Assembly (NCBI GenBank): GCA_035504735.1
Contig: DATJRJ010000265.1
Coordinates: 1-13,204 of the forward strand
Length of the DNA: 13,204 nucleotides
Source: JAJPIG01 sp035504735
GTDB lineage: Bacteria; Desulfobacterota; Binatia; Binatales; Binataceae
Direction: 5' to 3'
Shown: piece by piece, positions 1-6,459 of the stretch
Numbering within the stretch: the first letter of the stretch is position 1
How the letters are laid out: each line of letters opens with the position of its first letter
Made by a program: the position numbers and the translations under genes
Notes under the pieces: generated by a model
The model's database searches: none
Told to the model about the DNA's origin: nothing
What the model saw: only the letters and a program-made list of their open reading frames with translations

Positions 1-508
1 GGGCGGCGAGCGCCTCGCGCTCGACGCGCCGCCGGCGCATCGCTTCCTTAAGCTCCTCGGCCCTGCCCGCGATCTCTTTCTCCGCCGCGATCAGCTCGGC
101 GCTCTTCTGCTGCACTTGTCCGCTCAGTTCCTTGAGTCGGGCCGCGCGCGAATCGGCCGCTTCCATCTGTACCAGCAGCTCCGCTTCCCGCCGTTGGTTG
201 GTGTCCTTCTGTGACTCCACCTCATGGGCGAGCGCCTGCAGTTCCTTGTCGTTGCGGATCAGGTTCTGGCGCATGCGCTTGTCCCGGATGCGTGCTTCAC
301 CGTCGGCCAATTCACGCTCGAGCTCGCGCCGCGCGATCTCAGCCTGTCTATCTTCCTGAGTGACTTGTTCGAGCTCGCGTCGAGCTGAATCGGTTTCTGC
401 GCGCAGACGATCTACACCCTGGGTGACTACGGCGAGCATTTCGGCCCATGTCTGCAGCTCCTTGTCGATTGTCTGCAGGGACATGAGCCGCCCTATTTCT
501 TCACGCAA
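1..508 (-). CDS. COG1579-type zinc-ribbon coiled-coil protein, N-terminal part (runs off the left edge)
   Basis: The minus frame is open from 508 to the window edge, 169 codons. It encodes a charged, Leu/Glu/Arg-rich coiled coil: 'LMSLQTIDKELQ' near residues 8-19, then long heptad-like helices. Residues 84-98 (IRNDKELQALAHEVE) match the conserved 'KNNKEYQAL..E' hairpin segment of the COG1579 / zf-RING_7 family, predicted nucleic-acid-binding proteins of about 240 residues. The C4 zinc ribbon of that family would lie beyond the left edge, so it is not seen. The start is TTG at 508-506: a perfect GGAGG (515-519 on the plus strand as CCTCC) sits 6 bases upstream. The nearby ATG at 521-523 meets a stop after six codons. 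The gene lies downstream of dnaG and a tRNA on the same strand. Family assignment is fairly sure; the cellular role is not known from sequence. Confidence 0.75.
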   Translation of the reverse strand, partial: MREEIGRLMSLQTIDKELQTWAEMLAVVTQGVDRLRAETDSARRELEQVTQEDRQAEIARRELERELADGEARIRDKRMRQNLIRNDKELQALAHEVESQKDTNQRREAELLVQMEAADSRAARLKELSGQVQQKSAELIAAEKEIAGRAEELKEAMRRRRVEREALAA

Positions 509-592
509 TTGCTTCCTCCATTATGCCACGGCGTCGGTTCACCGGGACTCGGTGGCCGGCCGCCCGCCGGCGCGATCCTGTCGGATAGACTG

Positions 593-668
593 TGGGCCCA
601 CCAGGATTTGAACCTGGGACCAGCCGGTTATGAGCCGGCAGCTCTAAACCAAGCTGAGCTATGGGCCC
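593..668 (-). tRNA. tRNA with CAU anticodon (Ile2 or elongator Met)
   Basis: The minus strand folds as a complete 76-base tRNA. The acceptor stem pairs GGGCCCA with TGGGCCC, followed by discriminator A. The D arm is GCTC/GAGC, the anticodon stem GCCGG/CCGGC with loop CTCATAA, and the T arm CCAGG/CCTGG with loop TTCAAAT. The anticodon is CAT. This fits elongator tRNA-Met or the tRNA-Ile2 whose C34 is changed to lysidine by TilS; the sequence alone does not settle which. It is not an initiator tRNA, because the first acceptor pair G-C is matched. The 3' CCA is not encoded: after the discriminator comes CA and then unrelated sequence. It lies 77 bases downstream of the dnaG stop and 84 bases upstream of the next gene on the same strand. 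Confidence 0.95.
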
Positions 669-745
669 TCGCGCAGGCATTTAGCTCCCTAATGGTACCA
701 AGTCCGGGCACCCGGTTTAAGGGCCGAACAGATTTTCCATTCCGC

Positions 746-2620
746 CTAAGCCGGATCGCCGGAAGCGCCACGGCGCAGCGCGATGACCTCCTGAGCCTTG
801 CGCGCGGCGTCTGTGTCAGATCCTTCTTTAGCGGCATGTAGTAATTCCGCTACTTCACGCCTGTCTCGTACCTTTCTGTTCAGCGTAACCAAGCAACTTA
901 AGACGATAGCATTCGCTCGTTCATCTTCGGAGAGGCCCGTGCCTGCGGGCGTCCCATTGGGCCAAAGTTTTTCGTCGAGCTCTTGGAACTCCTTAATGCT
1001 GGTAAACGGTCCGCCGTTCGCGGACGACTGATCCGACTTGTCGTCTCGTAACAACAGGTAAGCAGTAAGGGATTCCTTGTCCGGCTCTCCCAAGGTGCTC
1101 GAAATTTCGACTGCAAAATCGCTTGACGGTTTATCCGAGGCACAGACGGTGCCGATAAGATGAACTAAACGAGCATCAAGGGAGTCTGCGATGCACAGCC
1201 CATTGATAATCTTGGCACGCAATTTTGGAAATCGCAGAGCAACAGCCAACAGTAGGATTTGAGCGTTCCTTATGGGATCAAGCGGCGTTTTCGTCGATTG
1301 GCTTTCTGGATTCTTCAGGATCGTGCGCTTCTCTCTTGCGCGCCTCCTAACAACCTCCTCTTCACGCGGCCCCAGCCCCAGAACAGAAACCGCTTTTCGT
1401 ACGAGCAAATTGAATTCAACTTCGCTGGGTATGAGACGCAACTTCTCAGCAATACGTTCCGCGCTTTCGATTTTGCGTTCGAGCGGTGCGAGAGGGCTGA
1501 CTCCTTTCGTTCTTTCCTCGGCAATGAATAGGTTAACCAGGAGTTCGGAACTTGCGACCAGCTCGCCGAAGCTCTGCGCTCCGCGCTTGAGAATCAGAGT
1601 GTCGGGATCGAAGCCGGACGGAATGAAGATGCCGCGCCCGAGCAATCCGGCGCCCAGGAAAATCTCGAGCGCCCGCATCGACGCCTTGCGCCCGGCCTCG
1701 TCGCCGTCGAAGCAGGCGATCACGTTGCGCGTATAGCGCGCCAGTATCCGGAGCTGCTCGACGGTCAGCGAGGTGCCGAGGCTCGCGACCACTTCCTTGA
1801 AGCCGGCCTGCGACACCGCGATCGTGTCGAAGTAGCCCTCGACCACGATCGCCCGGTCGGCGCGGGCGAGGGCCTGGCGTCCTTCATACAACCCGTATAG
1901 GTTTCTAGCCTTAGAGTAGATCGGCGACTCGGATGAATTGATATATTTGGGCAGCCGTTCATCGAGCACCCGGCCGCCGAAGGCGACTACCCTGCCCTGC
2001 GTGTCGCGAATCGGGAACATCAGGCGGCCGATGAACAGGTCGCGCAGCGCGGCGCCCTCACCGCGAACCAGCCCGGCCTTGATCGCGCCCTCGAGCAATC
2101 CGCGCCGCTTGAGCGCATTAGCGAGCACGCCGGGCTGCGTCGGGGCGAAGCCCAAGATGAACGCACGGGCCGTCTCTTCGCTAATCGAACGCGCTTTCAG
2201 GTAGCCGCGCGCCGCCTCGCCGGCTGGCGTTTTCCACAACAGATGACTGAAAAAGGTCGCGGCGAATTCGTTGGCGCGGTACATCGCCTCGCGCTCGCCG
2301 GGCGGCGGCGCGCCGGGTTCCTGCGTTTCCGGCAAGGTCACGCCGTAGCGGCGCGCCAGCGATTGCACCGTTTCGGGGAAGTTCAGCCCCTCCAGGCGCA
2401 TCACGAAGTCGAACACGGTGCCGCCGACGCCACATCCAAAGCAATGGAAGAAGCCGCGCTCGGCGTTGACCGAAAACGAGGGCGTCTTCTCATTATGAAA
2501 CGGACAGAGCCCGACGTAGTTGCGGCCGGCGCGCTTGAGGCGGACGTGGGTGCCGATGACCTCGACGATATTGGCGCGATCGCGCAGTTCTTCGAGCTTG
2601 TCCTGTGCGAACCGGGCCAT
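746..2620 (-). CDS. dnaG: DNA primase DnaG
   Basis: This primase of 624 residues makes the RNA primers for chromosome replication at the fork. The N-terminal CHC2 zinc finger has ligands C39, H42, C60 and C63 (CPFH...FHCFGC), almost the same spacing as E. coli DnaG. The RNA polymerase core carries 'RLMFPIRDTQGRVVAFGGRV' at about 199-218. The TOPRIM part has the catalytic Glu in VVEGYFD (E261) and the metal-binding Asp pair in CFDGDEAGRKA (D305, D307). The C-terminal 250 residues, where the DnaB-binding domain should lie, diverge and are recognisable only by position and helical character. The start is ATG at 2620-2618, sharing its A with the stop of the upstream gene (TGATG), so translation is probably coupled; the TTG one codon earlier is less likely. 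No rpsU or rpoD flanks it, unlike the classical proteobacterial operon. Base composition changes sharply inside the gene near 1560-1600. Confidence 0.97.
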   Translation of the reverse strand: MARFAQDKLEELRDRANIVEVIGTHVRLKRAGRNYVGLCPFHNEKTPSFSVNAERGFFHCFGCGVGGTVFDFVMRLEGLNFPETVQSLARRYGVTLPETQEPGAPPPGEREAMYRANEFAATFFSHLLWKTPAGEAARGYLKARSISEETARAFILGFAPTQPGVLANALKRRGLLEGAIKAGLVRGEGAALRDLFIGRLMFPIRDTQGRVVAFGGRVLDERLPKYINSSESPIYSKARNLYGLYEGRQALARADRAIVVEGYFDTIAVSQAGFKEVVASLGTSLTVEQLRILARYTRNVIACFDGDEAGRKASMRALEIFLGAGLLGRGIFIPSGFDPDTLILKRGAQSFGELVASSELLVNLFIAEERTKGVSPLAPLERKIESAERIAEKLRLIPSEVEFNLLVRKAVSVLGLGPREEEVVRRRAREKRTILKNPESQSTKTPLDPIRNAQILLLAVALRFPKLRAKIINGLCIADSLDARLVHLIGTVCASDKPSSDFAVEISSTLGEPDKESLTAYLLLRDDKSDQSSANGGPFTSIKEFQELDEKLWPNGTPAGTGLSEDERANAIVLSCLVTLNRKVRDRREVAELLHAAKEGSDTDAARKAQEVIALRRGASGDPA

Positions 2621-3336
2621 CAACTAATCAGCGCGTGCAAGCGATCGGGGTAGTTAGTCATGATTCCGTCGACACCGTTCGCGATCATGCGGCCCATAAG
2701 TATGGGCTCATCGACTGTCCAGGCCAGCACCTTGAGATCATAGCGCCGGGCTTCCGCCACGAGCGCCGCCGTACAGAGATCATAGCGCGGATTGACTGCC
2801 CATGCGCCGAGCGCGCGGGCAGCCGCGATCATCGTGTCAGCGTGTTTGTCGCTCAGCACGCCGATGCGAACTGCCGGGTCGGTGGCCTTGACGCGTGCGA
2901 GCATGTCCCAATCGAAGCTCGAAACGATGGTGGTCTCATGAGCCCGCCGCGTGCGTATCATCCTGCATATGGCGCCCGCCGCGCTCGCCTTGAGCTCAAG
3001 ATTGAGACCGCATCGATCGCCGAGCGTGTCGAACACTTCGTCGAGGGTGGGAATGCGCTCACCGGCGAATCGCGCGCCGAATCGCACTCCCGCATCGAGC
3101 AGCTTCAGCTCCTTGAGTGTCAGCTCGGCGACGCGGCCGCGGCCGTTGGTAGTGCGATCGACGGTTTGGTCGTGAATTACCACCAGCGTCTCGTCGCGCG
3201 CGACCCGGACGTCGAGTTCGCACATCATCGCGCCGGCCTCGGCCGCGGTAATGAACGCGCGAAGGGTATTCTCAGGGCAGGTGCCACTGGCGCCGCGATG
3301 AGCTATGTTGACCAGTCCCTTCCCGTCCTCGGTCAC
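2620..3336 (-). CDS. glycerophosphodiester phosphodiesterase (cytosolic, UgpQ-like)
   Basis: The 238-residue product is a single GDPD TIM-barrel domain, which hydrolyses glycerophosphodiesters from phospholipid turnover to glycerol-3-phosphate and an alcohol. Family signatures are present: HRG at 13-15 followed by PENT at 21-24, metal ligands E40 and D42 in CELDVR, catalytic-type H55 in VVIHD, E114 in LNLELK, and the closing strand AWTVDE (205-210) with GVDGIMTNYPD (221-231). No signal peptide or membrane segment is seen, so it acts in the cytosol. The start is taken as GTG at 3336-3334, because HRG is too close to the N-terminus for a much later start; only a weak ribosome site (TTTGGA) precedes it. 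A possible promoter, TTGAGA (3371-3376) with TAAACT (3347-3352) at 18 bases, would leave almost no leader. The stop overlaps the dnaG start. The function call is sure; the exact start is less so. Confidence 0.93.
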   Translation of the reverse strand: MTEDGKGLVNIAHRGASGTCPENTLRAFITAAEAGAMMCELDVRVARDETLVVIHDQTVDRTTNGRGRVAELTLKELKLLDAGVRFGARFAGERIPTLDEVFDTLGDRCGLNLELKASAAGAICRMIRTRRAHETTIVSSFDWDMLARVKATDPAVRIGVLSDKHADTMIAAARALGAWAVNPRYDLCTAALVAEARRYDLKVLAWTVDEPILMGRMIANGVDGIMTNYPDRLHALIS

Positions 3337-3463
3337 AATCCAAAGGAGTTTAACTGCGCCGACCCGACCATCTCAATCGCCCGCGCCTCGATCTTTCGAC
3401 AATGCCACGAGGGTCTCGCCAGCGCAGAACTCGTGGTGCAATATTCGATGGTCAGGATAACGG

Positions 3464-4426
3464 ATGGAATCGAGTGCTAATCGCGGCGGCCGGACTTATT
3501 TTAAGGCCGCCTTTGCCGTCAGACCGGAGCTCGCCGACGAAGCGGCTGCGATTCTGATCGCCCATGGCGCGTTGGGATGCGCGGTTAGAACGAGCGCCGA
3601 GTTTCGCCGGTCGAAGATGGAAACCTGGGACGATCGCGACGAGCCGGCGCGGGCCGCGGATGCGGCCGGCGCTCCCAAACGAAAACGCAAGATGACTCAG
3701 GTCCTGGAGGCCTTCTTCGTCCGAGTCACGAGCGCACAACTTGCGCAGATGAATCGCGCGATGGTTGCCGCCGGCGTAATCGATAGCGGTCGCGCGCCGC
3801 GCGTCTCGCGGCTCGCCGATCCAGGATGGTCGACGCGCTGGATGAGCCGCTTCAAACCGCTGGCGGTCGGCCGCCAGCTGTTGATTGTACCGCCCTGGAG
3901 TCGCACCCGACGCTTGGGCAGGATGCGCTTGTTAATCAATCCTGCGCAGGCTTTCGGTACCGGCCATCATGGCTCGACTGCCGGAGCGCTGGTTATGATC
4001 GAACGGCTGTGTGGGCAGCTTCATTTTAGCCAAGGACTCGACGTCGGTTGCGGCTCGGGAATCCTGACGATCGCCATGCGGATGTTTGGCGTACCCCGCC
4101 TTATCGGTATCGATTCCGACCGGGTCGCAATCCCTAACGCCCGCGAAAACAGCAAGCTGAACGGGATTGCATCGATTCGATTTTCGTCTGCGCCCGTGGG
4201 GAGCATCAAGCAGCGCTTTGATTTGATCGCCGCCAACATTCTGAGCTCGACGCTCATCGGCCTCGCTCCGGTTCTGATCCGCCTGATGAAACCCGGTGCG
4301 CGCCTCGTCCTTGGCGGCATCCTGGAGCGCGAACGCGCCGAGGTCCTGCGCCATTTCCGGCCCAAACTGACGCTCGACGACGAGCTGGTCGACCGCGGCT
4401 GGGTAACGCTCGCGATGCGCCGATGA
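3464..4426 (+). CDS. prmA: ribosomal protein L11 methyltransferase PrmA
   Basis: The product of 320 residues uses S-adenosylmethionine to methylate ribosomal protein L11. The N-terminal substrate-recognition domain (about 10-130) is followed by a Rossmann methyltransferase domain. Visible PrmA marks are 'NPAQAFGTGHHGST' at 159-172 (usual form DPGLAFGTGTHPTT), the SAM-binding loop LDVGCGSGIL at 192-201, the acidic strand-2 end IGIDSD (214-219) and AANIL at 256-260, the NPPY-like motif. A basic stretch, KRKRK at 72-76 within residues 50-78, looks like a family-specific insert in the N-terminal domain. The ATG start has AGGA 6 bases upstream (3454-3457). It is the first gene of a three-gene plus-strand run and is divergent from the phosphodiesterase across a 127-base gap. 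Its stop overlaps the rsmE start by 4 bases (ATGA). Confidence 0.93.
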   Translation: MESSANRGGRTYFKAAFAVRPELADEAAAILIAHGALGCAVRTSAEFRRSKMETWDDRDEPARAADAAGAPKRKRKMTQVLEAFFVRVTSAQLAQMNRAMVAAGVIDSGRAPRVSRLADPGWSTRWMSRFKPLAVGRQLLIVPPWSRTRRLGRMRLLINPAQAFGTGHHGSTAGALVMIERLCGQLHFSQGLDVGCGSGILTIAMRMFGVPRLIGIDSDRVAIPNARENSKLNGIASIRFSSAPVGSIKQRFDLIAANILSSTLIGLAPVLIRLMKPGARLVLGGILERERAEVLRHFRPKLTLDDELVDRGWVTLAMRR

Positions 4427-5154
4427 AAACCGCGCCGCGCTTTCTCGCCGACCAGCCGTTGACTCGCGATGCGCCCGCGAGTGTGAGCGGCGCCGAGCTG
4501 CATCATCTGCGCGATCTGATGCGGCTGGATGCCGGCGATCGCGTCACCCTGATCGATCCGGACGGCGGTGGCAGGTTCGCCGGACGGATCAGAAGCGTCT
4601 CGCGCGACCGTGCGATCGTCGAGATTGGCGCGCCGCTTGCCCCGGCGAAGCGAATCCTGTTGATCCTCGCGATGGCGCTTATCAAGGGACCGCGGATGGA
4701 TTTTATCGTCGAGAAGGCGGTCGAGCTGGGCGCCAGCGAGCTATGGCCGATCATCTCGGCGCGAACTCAGATGGCCAGCGTCGGTGCCGAGCGGCAGCGT
4801 CGCTGGAACCGGCTCGCCGCGGCCGCTGCAAAGCAGAGTCTGGCGCCGGCGCTTCCGTCGATCCGTGCGCCGCAGGGATTCTCTGAGCTGATCGGCACGC
4901 CTTATCCCGACACGCTCGTCCTGATCTGCGTGCCGGGTGCCAAGCCGATCGCGCGGGTGCTGGATGCAAGCCGTCCTGCGCGGCTGATCCTGGTATGCGG
5001 GCCGGAAGGTGGTTTCGATCAATCGGAGCTGGCAGCGGCCGAGCAGGCCGGCTTTATCGCGGCTGGCCTCGGGCCTGCCCGATTGCGCTCGGAGACTGCG
5101 GCGCTGGCCGCGCTGGCGATTGCCGCCGCCGCGCTCGACGCTGAAGGGAGTTAA
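4423..5154 (+). CDS. rsmE: 16S rRNA (uracil1498-N3)-methyltransferase RsmE
   Basis: This 243-residue enzyme methylates N3 of U1498 in 16S rRNA of the small subunit. It has an N-terminal PUA-like RNA-binding domain (about 1-70, with the typical 'ELHHLRDLMRLDAGD') and a SPOUT trefoil-knot domain. Knot motifs are clear: KGPRMDFIVEKAVELG at 88-103, VCGPEGGFDQSEL at 191-203 and LGPARLRSETAALAAL at 216-231. The usual KAAEQSGR stretch is altered here to AAAAKQSLAP (133-142). The start ATG lies inside the prmA stop (ATGA), so the two are probably translationally coupled. The pairing of prmA with rsmE is common in bacteria. Length is normal for the family. Confidence 0.96.
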   Translation: MKTAPRFLADQPLTRDAPASVSGAELHHLRDLMRLDAGDRVTLIDPDGGGRFAGRIRSVSRDRAIVEIGAPLAPAKRILLILAMALIKGPRMDFIVEKAVELGASELWPIISARTQMASVGAERQRRWNRLAAAAAKQSLAPALPSIRAPQGFSELIGTPYPDTLVLICVPGAKPIARVLDASRPARLILVCGPEGGFDQSELAAAEQAGFIAAGLGPARLRSETAALAALAIAAAALDAEGS

Positions 5155-5159
5155 GATCT

Positions 5160-6119
5160 GTGCCGTACAAATTCGCCTTCGTGATGGACGCGCTGGAAAA
5201 AATCGATCAGTACAAGGACACCACCTTCGTTTTTATGCTCGAAGCGCTGGCGCGCGGCCACGAGCTCTATTTCCTGGCTTTGCCCGATCTGTTCGCAAGC
5301 GGGAATCGCGCGATCGGCTTTGCGCGCCGCTGCGCAGTGATGCGCGAAGGGGTGCACTATCGATGGCTCGACACGGGCAGCGATTATCCGCTCGACACCT
5401 TCGATGCGATCTTCATGCGCAAGGACCCACCGGCCGACGCCGCCTACCTTTACGCAACGATGCTCCTGAGCCTGGTCGACAGCCGCCGCACTTTCGTGCT
5501 CAATCATCCGGCCGGACTGCGCGAGGCCAACGAGAAGCTTTATACGCTGCATTTTCCCGAGGTGATTCCGCCCACGGTCGTCAGCTCAAACCTCGCGCGC
5601 CTCAAGCAATTCATCGCGGAACAAGGCGGCGAGGCGATCGTGAAGCCGCTTGACGGCCATGGCGGCGAAGGGGTTTTCCTGGCCAGCCAGACCGATCGCA
5701 ATTTCAACGCGATCCTGGAAACCGTCACCCAATTCGGATCGCGCCTGACGATGGCCCAGCGCTACATCCCGGAAATTCGCAACGGCGACAAGCGCGTGAT
5801 CGTGCTCGACGGCGAACCAATCGGCGCCACGCTGAGGGTCCCGTTGCCAAGCGAGAACCGCGGCAATATCCATGTCGGCGGCCTGTGCGTCAAAGCCGAG
5901 CTGACCGAGCGCGACCGCCAAATCTGCCGCATCCTGAAACCGCGCCTGGCGCGCGATGGGCTCTATTTCGTCGGCCTCGACGTGATCGGCGATTATCTGA
6001 CGGAAGTGAACGTCACCAGCCCGACCGGAGTCCAGGAGATCGACCGGCTCGACAACGTCAATCTCGAGAGTCGCGTGATCGACTTCGTGGAGTCGCAGGT
6101 CCGCACGCCGCGTGGCTGA
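5160..6119 (+). CDS. gshB: glutathione synthetase GshB
   Basis: The product of 319 residues joins gamma-glutamylcysteine and glycine with ATP to give glutathione, in the cytosol. It is an ATP-grasp enzyme with the standard prokaryotic GshB layout: 'FAFVMDALEKI' at the N-terminus, MRKDPP at 86-91, NHPAGLREANEKLY at 115-128, the ATP loop VKPLDGHGGEGVF at 161-173, GDKRVIVLDGEPIGA at 209-223, ENRGNIHVGG at 232-241 and the metal-binding EVNVTSPTGVQE at 282-293. The start is GTG at 5160 with AGGGAG 9 bases upstream (5145-5150), which overlaps the end of rsmE. It is third in the prmA-rsmE-gshB run, only 5 bases after rsmE. No gshA is in the window. A strong hairpin follows the stop. Glutathione synthesis supports a Gram-negative host. 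Confidence 0.97.
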   Translation: MPYKFAFVMDALEKIDQYKDTTFVFMLEALARGHELYFLALPDLFASGNRAIGFARRCAVMREGVHYRWLDTGSDYPLDTFDAIFMRKDPPADAAYLYATMLLSLVDSRRTFVLNHPAGLREANEKLYTLHFPEVIPPTVVSSNLARLKQFIAEQGGEAIVKPLDGHGGEGVFLASQTDRNFNAILETVTQFGSRLTMAQRYIPEIRNGDKRVIVLDGEPIGATLRVPLPSENRGNIHVGGLCVKAELTERDRQICRILKPRLARDGLYFVGLDVIGDYLTEVNVTSPTGVQEIDRLDNVNLESRVIDFVESQVRTPRG

Positions 6120-6123
6120 GCGC

Positions 6124-6149
6124 GGCTCGCGCTGTTGCAAGCGCGAGCC
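6124..6149 (+). terminator. perfect 10-bp hairpin after gshB, probable transcription end
   Basis: GGCTCGCGCT (6124-6133) pairs perfectly with AGCGCGAGCC (6140-6149) around a 6-base loop, starting 5 bases after the gshB stop. It sits where the prmA-rsmE-gshB transcript should end, before tRNA-Phe. No T tract follows, so it is not a textbook intrinsic terminator; it may instead stabilise the 3' end or work with Rho. Confidence 0.5.
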
Positions 6150-6190
6150 TGGAAAGCTACCAATTAAGTCCGCGCAACGGTTCACGCGGT

Positions 6191-6266
6191 GGGCAGGTAG
6201 CTCAGTCGGTAGAGCAGAAGACTGAAAATCTTCGTGTCGAGTGTTCGATTCACTCCCTGCCCACCA
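6191..6266 (+). tRNA. tRNA-Phe (GAA)
   Basis: This is a complete 76-base tRNA with encoded CCA. The acceptor stem is GGGCAGG/CCTGCCC with discriminator A. The D arm is GCTC/GAGC with loop AGTCGGTA, the anticodon stem GAAGA/TCTTC with loop CTGAAAA, and the T arm GAGTG/CACTC with loop TTCGATT. The anticodon GAA is at 6224-6226. It stands alone between gshB and the GloVer-repeat gene. No integrase gene or second copy of its 3' end is seen in the window, so there is no sign that it served as an attachment site here. Confidence 0.98.
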
Positions 6267-6459
6267 TTAAAATCCCCATTTCGATTCAATGAGTTACGGC
6301 CGTTCGTGGTTACCCGACGGGGGCGGGAAATCGTTGCGAACGAGCGGCTTGCGATCGTTTTGAGATCGAAAAAATGCAACGCGTTGAGTTTCAAGGCGAC
6401 GAGTGCACCCGGATGATTCGAGATTGATAGATTTAATGTAAAAGGTTAAGGATCTGCGG

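Noticed and set aside
704..715. Inverted repeat CCGGG-CA-CCCGG between dnaG and the CAU tRNA
   Set aside because: The 5-bp stem has a 2-base loop and no T tract; too weak to call a terminator.
509..841. Plus-strand open frame across the CAU tRNA, including 'DLNLGPAGYEPAAL'
   Set aside because: This is the well-known false translation of the antisense strand of a tRNA, and the frame also overlaps the end of dnaG.
3347..3376. Promoter-like TTGAGA and TAAACT on the minus strand before gdpD
   Set aside because: Spacing is 18 and the -10 is weak. The implied transcript would start about 4 bases before the GTG, leaving no room for a ribosome site, so it is mentioned only in the gene entry.
2605..3480. 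291-codon plus-strand open frame opposite the phosphodiesterase
   Set aside because: The minus strand here encodes all GDPD motifs. The plus-strand product has no recognisable family and runs into the prmA start.
6191..6266. tRNA-Phe as an integration site for the GloVer gene as cargo
   Set aside because: No integrase gene is present and no second copy of the tRNA 3' end was found downstream in the window.
6182..6394. Minus-strand open frame across tRNA-Phe ('QGVNRTLDTKIFSLLLYRLSYLPTA')
   Set aside because: It is the antisense translation of the tRNA plus downstream intergenic sequence, with no family signature.
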